Source of the DNA: Pseudomonadota bacterium
Lineage (GTDB): Bacteria; Pseudomonadota; Gammaproteobacteria; Pseudomonadales; Oceanobacteraceae
Direction: 5' to 3'
NCBI GenBank assembly: GCA_023399105.1
Contig: JAEWQT010000349.1
Coordinates: forward strand, 1 to 11,180
Length of the DNA: 11,180 nt
The notes under the pieces are model-generated. The model was not told the DNA's origin. It saw nothing but the letters and a program-made list of their open reading frames with translations, and did no database searches. Numbering within the stretch: position 1 is the stretch's first letter; every line of letters begins with the position of its first letter. The position numbers were made by a program, and so were the translations under genes. Below are positions 6,572 through 11,180 of this stretch, one piece after another.

Positions 6572-7720
6572 GCGCGGCGTCCGCACCAGCATGACCGCCA
6601 GCAACAGCAGCAGCGGCAAAGCACTCAGCAGCAGGCCATGCCAGCCGAACAGCAACACCACGGCGCCAGACGCCAGGGCGGCAAAAGCCTGTGCGCCGAA
6701 CACCAGAAAATCGTTCACACCCTGTACCCGGCTGGCTTCTTCCGGCCGGTGGAACTGACCCAGCAAGGCGGTACCGGCGACAAACAACAGGTTCCAGGCC
6801 AGCCCCAGCAACACCAAACCGGCCCAGTAATGCACAAAGGTCTGATCCCACCAGGCCACCAGCACACAGACCAGCATCAGCACCAGGCCCAGCGCGATCA
6901 TCCACCAGCCACCAAAGCGCCGGATCAGGCGACCACTGATTAATGACGGCAGGAACATAGCGACGATGTGCGACTGAATCACCCAGCGCGCCTCATCCAG
7001 GCTGTAACCCATACCCTGCGTCATGCTTAATGGGGTGGCGGTCATAATGTAGGCCATTACGCCGTAACCACAGGCACCGGCCGCCATCGCCAGCAGCAGT
7101 CCGCGCTGCTGCAGCAATTCCGGCCACGAGCGACCGCTGGCTTGCCGTTGCACCACCGTCGCTGCCGAGGCGGGCATGGTGCGCCACAGCACCAGCCCGG
7201 CCAGGGCGAACAAGCCGGATAATCCGATAAAACTGGCGGCAAAGCCCAGCTGCGGAAACCATTGCGCCAGCCGTGTCAGCTCTGGCCCCAGAAACGCCGA
7301 CACCAGCCCCGCCAGTAACAGCTGCGAGGCCACCACCGGTGCCTGCGCTGCCGGCACCGCCGCCATGGCGGCAAAGCGGAACTGCTGCACCACCGCCGCC
7401 ACCGCCCCAAACGACAACGCACTGGCCACAAACAGCCAGAACTGCCCGGCGCTGAACGCCAGCGCCGCGCCCAGCGCACTGACGGCGCCCAGCAGCATGC
7501 CCAACAGGAATAAGGTTTTGCGGCCCAGCCGGGCGGACAAACGCGCGGCGGGCAACGCCGCCAATGCAGTACCGGACACCATGGCGGCGACCGGTAAGGT
7601 GGCAAAACGGGGATCGGGGTGGAGTTGCGCGCCGATAAGGCCACCGGCGAACACCATTAACGGCGCCGCACTCAGGGCCAGCGCCTGCGCCAGCATTAAT
7701 CCACGGATCAAAACCGGCAC
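6542..7720 (-). CDS. Major facilitator superfamily transporter
   Basis: The 392-residue protein is almost wholly hydrophobic, with about 12 predicted membrane helices in two halves and a short central basic loop (about residues 185-200). The loop between helices 2 and 3 reads ARLSARLGRKTLFLLG, a good match to MFS motif A. It should be an inner-membrane secondary transporter; Bcr/CflA- or YajR-like exporters have similar size, but the substrate cannot be read. Translation starts at GTG (7720-7718), eight or so bases after the speD stop, with TAAGGA spanning that stop as ribosome-binding site. Coupling to speD is therefore likely, and a link to polyamine or methylthio-metabolite export is possible but unproven. 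The 3' end overlaps the convergent receptor gene by 30 bases, with no terminator between them. Confidence 0.9.
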   Translation of the reverse strand: MPVLIRGLMLAQALALSAAPLMVFAGGLIGAQLHPDPRFATLPVAAMVSGTALAALPAARLSARLGRKTLFLLGMLLGAVSALGAALAFSAGQFWLFVASALSFGAVAAVVQQFRFAAMAAVPAAQAPVVASQLLLAGLVSAFLGPELTRLAQWFPQLGFAASFIGLSGLFALAGLVLWRTMPASAATVVQRQASGRSWPELLQQRGLLLAMAAGACGYGVMAYIMTATPLSMTQGMGYSLDEARWVIQSHIVAMFLPSLISGRLIRRFGGWWMIALGLVLMLVCVLVAWWDQTFVHYWAGLVLLGLAWNLLFVAGTALLGQFHRPEEASRVQGVNDFLVFGAQAFAALASGAVVLLFGWHGLLLSALPLLLLLAVMLVRTPRSELAAEVNA

Positions 7721-7730
7721 AGAACAGTCC

Positions 7731-8522
7731 TTACGGCATATTGCGGGAGTAGAAGATTTCCAGCATTTCTTTGCGCAGCTTGGCTTCCACAGCGGCGCGT
7801 TCAGCCTCGTCCATGGTTTTTACGCCTTCACCGAACAGGTAGTTATCCAGCTCAAAATCCTTCAGCAGCATTTTGGTGTGGAAGGTATTTTCCTGATACA
7901 CGTTCACGTCAATCATCTGATAGGCGTTACGGGTATCGTCACTCAGGTAGTTCTGAATGGAATTGATTTTGTGGTCGATGTAATGCTTCACACCATCCAC
8001 GTCACGGGTAAAACCGCGCACCCGGTAATCCACCGTGACGATGTCAGAATCAAAGCTGTGAATCAGGTAATTCAGTGCTTTCAGCGGTGAAATCAGGCCG
8101 CAGGTCGACACATCAATGTCGGCACGAAACGTAGAAATGCCACCGTGCGGATGGCTTTCCGGATAGGTGTGTACGGTAACATGGCTTTTATCCAGATGCG
8201 CCACCACGGTATCGCGCAGCGGACCGGGTTTTTCCTGCATCAGATCTTCACTGGGCGGCACTTCGTGCTCGGCCACCAGAATGGTGACGCTGGCGCCCTG
8301 CGGATCATAGTCCTGGCGGGCCACATTCAGAATGTTGGCGCCAATAATATCCACCACATCGGTCAGGATTTTGGTCAGACGATCAGCGTTATACAGCTCA
8401 TCGATGTACTCAATGTATTCCTGCCGTTCTTTATCTGTATTGGTGTAACAGATGTCGTAAATATTAAAACTCAGGGTTTTGGTCAGATTGTTAAAGCCAT
8501 GCAGCCGCAACTTGTTATTCAA
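7731..8522 (-). CDS. speD: S-adenosylmethionine decarboxylase proenzyme (Escherichia type)
   Basis: SpeD decarboxylates S-adenosylmethionine to give the aminopropyl donor for spermidine synthesis. The product is 263 residues, matching the 264 of E. coli, and is similar from end to end ([38 protein letters not shown]). It is a self-cleaving pyruvoyl enzyme: the site is [14 protein letters not shown], with predicted cleavage between K112 and S113, S113 becoming the pyruvoyl group. H118 and C141 (E. coli Cys140, the proton donor) are conserved. The ATG at 8522 is preceded by AAGGTGAGGAT. It sits 37 bases after yhfA and ten before the MFS gene, as a likely three-gene operon. No speE is in the window. 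The vfr / OsmC / speD neighbourhood also occurs, from memory, in Pseudomonas. Confidence 0.98.
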   Translation of the reverse strand: MNNKLRLHGFNNLTKTLSFNIYDICYTNTDKERQEYIEYIDELYNADRLTKILTDVVDIIGANILNVARQDYDPQGASVTILVAEHEVPPSEDLMQEKPGPLRDTVVAHLDKSHVTVHTYPESHPHGGISTFRADIDVSTCGLISPLKALNYLIHSFDSDIVTVDYRVRGFTRDVDGVKHYIDHKINSIQNYLSDDTRNAYQMIDVNVYQENTFHTKMLLKDFELDNYLFGEGVKTMDEAERAAVEAKLRKEMLEIFYSRNMP

Positions 8523-8541
8523 TAGCCTATCCTCACCTTAG

Positions 8542-8557
8542 CGGAGCGCCTGCTCCG
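8542..8557. repeat. Hairpin between yhfA and speD
   Basis: CGGAGC (8542-8547) and GCTCCG (8552-8557) are exact reverse complements around a four-base loop. It lies between the yhfA stop and the speD ribosome-binding site. In the reverse-strand transcript the 3' side runs directly into CTAAGGTGAGGAT, without a U-run, so it is not a Rho-independent terminator. It could stabilise mRNA ends or influence speD translation. Confidence 0.5.
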
Positions 8558-8559
8558 GC

Positions 8560-8982
8560 TTATTCAAACTCGGTTACTGTGAAACTGTGGGTAATCTCCA
8601 CCCCGCCCTGCTCCAGCATAATCGACGCCGAACAGTATTTTTCGGCGGATAATTTCACCGCCCGCTCCACCGCAGCTTCCTTCAGGTTGCGCCCGGTCAC
8701 CCGGAAATGCACATGGATTTTGGTAAACACACTGGGCACCGCATCGGCGCGCTCGGCTTCAATGTCGGCCACACAATCCTGCACATCCAGACGCTGCTTA
8801 CGCAGAATGCTCATGACATCGAAGCTGGTGCAGCCACCAAGGCCCAGCAGCAGCATTTCCATCGGACGAATGCCCATATTGCGCCCACCATGGTCGGCGG
8901 GGCCGTCCATGACCACCGCATGGCCACTGCCGGACTCGCCCAGAAACATGGCGTTATCGACCCACTTTACTGTCGCTTTCAT
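8560..8982 (-). CDS. yhfA: OsmC/Ohr-family protein, YhfA-like
   Basis: This is a small cytoplasmic protein of the OsmC fold, whose better-known members are thiol-dependent peroxidases; the exact role of the YhfA branch is uncertain. The two conserved cysteines are present: C51 in LLGLGGCTSFDV and C117 in LSAEKYCSAS. The start M-K-A-T-V-K-W at 8982 aligns with the E. coli YhfA start and has GGAGG 11 bases upstream. A longer reading frame from 9027 adds 15 residues with no family support, so 140 residues is preferred. In E. coli yhfA is also divergent from the cAMP receptor gene crp, matching its position here opposite vfr. It is probably the first gene of the yhfA-speD-MFS transcript. Confidence 0.92.
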   Translation of the reverse strand: MKATVKWVDNAMFLGESGSGHAVVMDGPADHGGRNMGIRPMEMLLLGLGGCTSFDVMSILRKQRLDVQDCVADIEAERADAVPSVFTKIHVHFRVTGRNLKEAAVERAVKLSAEKYCSASIMLEQGGVEITHSFTVTEFE

Positions 8983-9041
8983 GGTTGCTTGTGCCTCCGG
9001 CGCCTTAAAAGCCGCGAAGATTACCACAGCGGGACGGGTGG

Positions 9042-9057
9042 CGTGAATTCAACCACG
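9042..9057. promoter_or_regulatory. Possible Vfr/CRP site between yhfA and vfr
   Basis: CGTGA-ATTCAA-CCACG has the 5-6-5 layout of a CRP-type site (TGTGA-N6-TCACA), matching four of five bases on the left and three of five on the right. It is upstream of the candidate vfr promoter in the only divergent gap available, where Vfr/CRP autoregulation would act. The match is imperfect, so this is only a candidate. Confidence 0.25.
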
Positions 9058-9064
9058 TCCAAAA

Positions 9065-9094
9065 TTGTCTATTAGCGCCGGCATAAACTATGCT
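9065..9094 (+). promoter_or_regulatory. Candidate vfr promoter
   Basis: TTGTCT at 9065-9070 and TATGCT at 9089-9094 are 18 bases apart; each box matches consensus at four of six positions. The start would fall near 9101, leaving a leader of about 60 bases before the ATG at 9164. It is weak enough to depend on an activator. Confidence 0.35.
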
Positions 9095-9163
9095 TGCACA
9101 GCGGTTCACCTGAACGGTCGAATCGGTAATAATCACCGCGTTATCAGCACCGGATGCCCAATT

Positions 9164-9823
9164 ATGAGCTTGCCCCGCTTACCATCCAAACATCAGCACC
9201 TGGACGACTTCCTGTCCCACTGTCACCGTCGCCGCTATCCGGCCCGGTCGACTCTGATCTATGCCGGTGAGGAAAGCGATACCCTCTACTACCTGATCAA
9301 AGGGTCGGTGTCCGTCATTATTGAAGACGAAGACGGCCGTGAAATGATCATGGCGTATCTGAACGATGGCGACTTTTTTGGCGAAATGGGTCTGTTTGAT
9401 GAACAGCACAAAGAACGCACCGCCTGGGTCAAAGCCCGTACCGAGTGTGAAGTGGCTGAAATCAGCTATGCCAAATTCCAGGAACTGGTGAAACAAGAGC
9501 CCAGCCTGCTGTTCCATATTTTCCGTCAGATGGCCACCCGTTTAAGCCGCACCACCCGCAAAGCCGGTGACCTGGCGTTTCTCGATGTTACCGGCCGCGT
9601 GGCCGGCACCTTGCTGGAACTGTGCCGCGAACCTGATGCCATGACCCACCCCGATGGTATGCAAATTAAAATTACCCGTCAGGAAATCGGCCGTATTGTC
9701 GGTTGCTCCCGCGAGATGGTCGGCCGGGTTCTGAAAGAACTGGAAGAACAGGGACTGGTGTCGGTGAAAGGCAAAACCATGGTGGTCTACGGCACCCGCC
9801 CGTCCGTACCGGTACGCTTATAA
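9164..9823 (+). CDS. vfr: cAMP receptor protein, Vfr type
   Basis: This 219-residue CRP/FNR-family protein binds cAMP and acts as a global regulator of transcription; in Pseudomonas Vfr controls virulence, twitching and quorum functions. The cyclic-nucleotide domain has [12 protein letters not shown] with E74 and R85-T86 (the R-S pair of E. coli CRP, here R-T), then R126 and T130-T131. The C-terminal helix-turn-helix [20 protein letters not shown] at 170-189 keeps the DNA-contacting R183, E184 and R188. HCHRRRY near residue 19-25 and [12 protein letters not shown] at 136-147 match Vfr closely. ATG 9164 gives a normal family length; the frame is open back to 9065, but those 33 residues have no family counterpart. 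The C-terminus has a short extra tail after YGTR (PSVPVRL). It is divergent from yhfA, as crp is in E. coli. Confidence 0.97.
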   Translation: MSLPRLPSKHQHLDDFLSHCHRRRYPARSTLIYAGEESDTLYYLIKGSVSVIIEDEDGREMIMAYLNDGDFFGEMGLFDEQHKERTAWVKARTECEVAEISYAKFQELVKQEPSLLFHIFRQMATRLSRTTRKAGDLAFLDVTGRVAGTLLELCREPDAMTHPDGMQIKITRQEIGRIVGCSREMVGRVLKELEEQGLVSVKGKTMVVYGTRPSVPVRL

Positions 9824-9835
9824 AACGGCCGTTTT
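9822..9835 (+). terminator. Weak possible terminator after vfr
   Basis: AAAACGGCCGTTTTT begins at the vfr stop codon. It can fold as a five-pair AAAAC/GTTTT stem on a GGCC loop, ending in a T-run. The stem is AT-rich and short, so termination is probably partial; the downstream response regulator could be read through. Confidence 0.3.
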
Positions 9836-9902
9836 TACCCCATTCCTGCCATGCCCCGCTCTGGGGTAGACTGGTTTTCCACACGGAACGATGGAGCCGG
9901 CT

Positions 9903-10862
9903 ATGTCTGATGATTTTCTGTTTGCCGATGATGACCAGCCCGATCAGCACACCGCTGCTGTGCCGGCGGCGGTCTGGCGTATTCTGGTTGCCGATGATGA
10001 GCCCGACGTTCACCGCATTACCCGCATGGTGTTATCGGGCTTTCGCTTTGACGGCCGCCGGCTGGAATTGCTCAGCGCCTACAGCGGTGAAGAAGCGCAG
10101 CAGATCATGGCCGCCAACGACGATATCGCCATGATCCTGCTGGATGTGGTGATGGAAGACGAACACGCCGGCCTGAATGTGGTGCGCTATATCCGTGAAG
10201 AACTGGGCAACCGCTATACCCGCATTGTGCTGCGTACCGGCCAGCCCGGTCAGGCTCCCGAACACGAAGTGATCCGCACCTACGACATTAATGACTACAA
10301 AGACAAAACCGAGCTGACCACCACCAAGCTCAATACCCTGATGTATGCCACGCTGCGCAGTTACCGCGACATCTGCACCTTGAATGAACACCGTCGTGGC
10401 CTGGAGCGGGTGATCCGCGCCTCAGCCGAAGTGTTCAGCAGTGGGGCCATTAACCAGTTTGCCTCGGCGGTGTTAAGCCAGGTCACCAACCTGCTGGGGC
10501 TGGAACAAAGCGCGCTGTATTGCTCCAGTATCGAAACTCCGGATAGCCACAGTGGCCGGCGCTTCCGGGTCCTGGCGGCTACCGGCGAGCTGCAGGAGTT
10601 CAGTGATCTGCAATCGCTCGATGCCATTCCACCGCTGGTGCGGGAAGGCTTTGAAAGAGCCATGCGCGAACGCAGCAGCCATTATTATGATGACCATTAC
10701 ATTGGTTATTTCACCTCGCAACGGGGCAGCGAGAATCTGCTCTATGTGCGCTACAACCAGAAGCCCTCAGCGCTGGATCAGCAACTGCTGGAGCTGTATG
10801 CCACCAGCGTGGCCATTACCTGGGAAAATCTGCTGATCCGCCAGGATCTGGGGCGTATCTGA
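9903..10862 (+). CDS. Response regulator with C-terminal DUF3369 domain
   Basis: The 319-residue protein has a receiver domain at about 25-150. The acidic pair D31-D32 (VADDEPD), the predicted phosphorylation site D81 (ILLDVVMED), T112 (VLRTGQPG) and K135 (DYKDKTEL) are all present. Residues about 165-315 correspond to DUF3369, a GAF-like domain that typically follows this receiver type and precedes HD-GYP, GGDEF or histidine-kinase domains. Here the protein simply ends, so there is no recognisable output domain, and it may work by protein contact or as a phosphate relay. ATG 9903 has GGAG six bases upstream (9893-9896) and is preferred over ATG 9891, which lacks a good site and adds only four residues. 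No histidine kinase gene is in the window. It follows vfr by 79 bases and is convergent with gph. Confidence 0.92.
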   Translation: MSDDFLFADDDQPDQHTAAVPAAVWRILVADDEPDVHRITRMVLSGFRFDGRRLELLSAYSGEEAQQIMAANDDIAMILLDVVMEDEHAGLNVVRYIREELGNRYTRIVLRTGQPGQAPEHEVIRTYDINDYKDKTELTTTKLNTLMYATLRSYRDICTLNEHRRGLERVIRASAEVFSSGAINQFASAVLSQVTNLLGLEQSALYCSSIETPDSHSGRRFRVLAATGELQEFSDLQSLDAIPPLVREGFERAMRERSSHYYDDHYIGYFTSQRGSENLLYVRYNQKPSALDQQLLELYATSVAITWENLLIRQDLGRI

Positions 10863-10896
10863 CCCGGCTCCTGCAGGCCGGATGTTAGCGCCACCT

Positions 10897-11180
10897 TCAG
10901 GCCAGCAGCTGCAGCAGATTATCCACCATCCAGTCCGGTGCCGAAGCCGCAATATCGGCACCGTGGTTGTAGCCGTAGGTTACTGCCGCACAGGCCACCC
11001 CCGCCGCCCTGGCCGCCTGCATATCATTACGCGAATCACCGATCATCAGCGCCTGCGCGGGCGCCACCTGTTGCTGCTCACAGGCGTGCAATAACGGCAG
11101 CGGCGAGGGTTTTTGTTCGGCCAGATCATCGGCACAGAGCACCAGCGCAAAGTATGGCAGCCAGCCCAGCGATTCCAGCA
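10897..11180 (-). CDS. gph: Phosphoglycolate phosphatase, C-terminal part (cut by window edge)
   Basis: Ninety-four codons plus the stop are visible; the N-terminal half is beyond the right edge. Gph is a HAD-superfamily hydrolase that dephosphorylates 2-phosphoglycolate, for example from DNA repair of 3'-phosphoglycolate ends. The visible part holds HAD motif III (AEQKPSPLPLL, catalytic lysine) and motif IV (MIGDSRNDMQAARAAG, with the Mg2+-binding GDSRND). These are followed by VTYGYNHG, a segment typical of Gph (E. coli has LTYGYNYG). A frame through LESLGWLPYF continues upstream of the first internal GTG to the edge, so that GTG is not the start. Other HAD phosphatases are possible, but the YGYN segment favours Gph. 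Confidence 0.9.
   Translation of the reverse strand, partial: LESLGWLPYFALVLCADDLAEQKPSPLPLLHACEQQQVAPAQALMIGDSRNDMQAARAAGVACAAVTYGYNHGADIAASAPDWMVDNLLQLLA

Noticed and set aside
7176..8090. 304-codon + strand frame over the MFS and speD genes
   Set aside because: Its low-complexity composition and position opposite a conserved transporter and SpeD mark it as a shadow.
9065..9163. N-terminal extension of Vfr from the upstream ATG at 9065
   Set aside because: These 33 residues have no counterpart in Vfr/CRP proteins and overlap the candidate promoter; ATG 9164 gives the normal length.
9854..9866. CCCC-GCTCT-GGGG hairpin upstream of the response regulator
   Set aside because: It has only a four-base stem and no T-run; this can arise by chance in GC-rich DNA.
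10864..10881. CCGGC...GCCGG inverted repeat between the response regulator and gph
   Set aside because: There is only a 5-bp stem with an eight-base loop and no T-run on either side; it is too weak to call a terminator.

Overview
The window looks like chromosomal DNA of a moderately GC-rich, free-living gammaproteobacterium, probably marine and within Pseudomonadales/Oceanospirillales. The clues are a Vfr-type cAMP receptor protein divergent from an OsmC/YhfA-speD block, an Escherichia-type SpeD, family I pyrophosphatase, two TonB-dependent receptors, and a short LOV photoreceptor very like those of Pseudomonas putida. The genus cannot be fixed from the sequence alone. I see no insertion sequences, phage genes, tRNA/rRNA genes or CRISPR arrays.

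Layout. 1-1218 (-): 5' part of a TonB-dependent receptor gene that runs off the left edge. 1219-1376: divergent promoter region, with a near-consensus sigma70 promoter for ppa. 1377-1901 (+): ppa. 1920-1948: strong bidirectional terminator between ppa and the convergent LOV gene. 1968-2435 (-): short LOV blue-light photoreceptor. 2436-2595: divergent control region with a perfect 7-bp inverted repeat and two TGTATAAC boxes. 2596-6571 (+): tightly packed, overlapping set of a MerR/LitR-like regulator with a degenerate cobalamin domain, rsmC, and a second TonB-dependent receptor. 6542-8982 (-): OsmC-family yhfA, speD and an MFS transporter, probably co-transcribed, whose last gene overlaps the receptor gene tail-to-tail. 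9164-9823 (+): vfr. 9903-10862 (+): response regulator with a DUF3369 domain. 10897-11180 (-): 3' part of gph, running off the right edge.

The most interesting part is 1968-3519: a LOV flavoprotein with no effector domain, divergent from a CarH/LitR-family MerR repressor that has lost the residues CarH uses to bind adenosylcobalamin. The likely model is that the LOV protein supplies the light sense and the MerR protein supplies DNA binding. The repeated TGTATAAC boxes between them would be the operator for both promoters. The regulator gene is translationally overlapped with rsmC and a TonB-dependent receptor, so light may also influence an outer-membrane uptake protein. The rest is mostly housekeeping (pyrophosphate hydrolysis, 16S rRNA methylation, spermidine synthesis, phosphoglycolate salvage) and global cAMP regulation.
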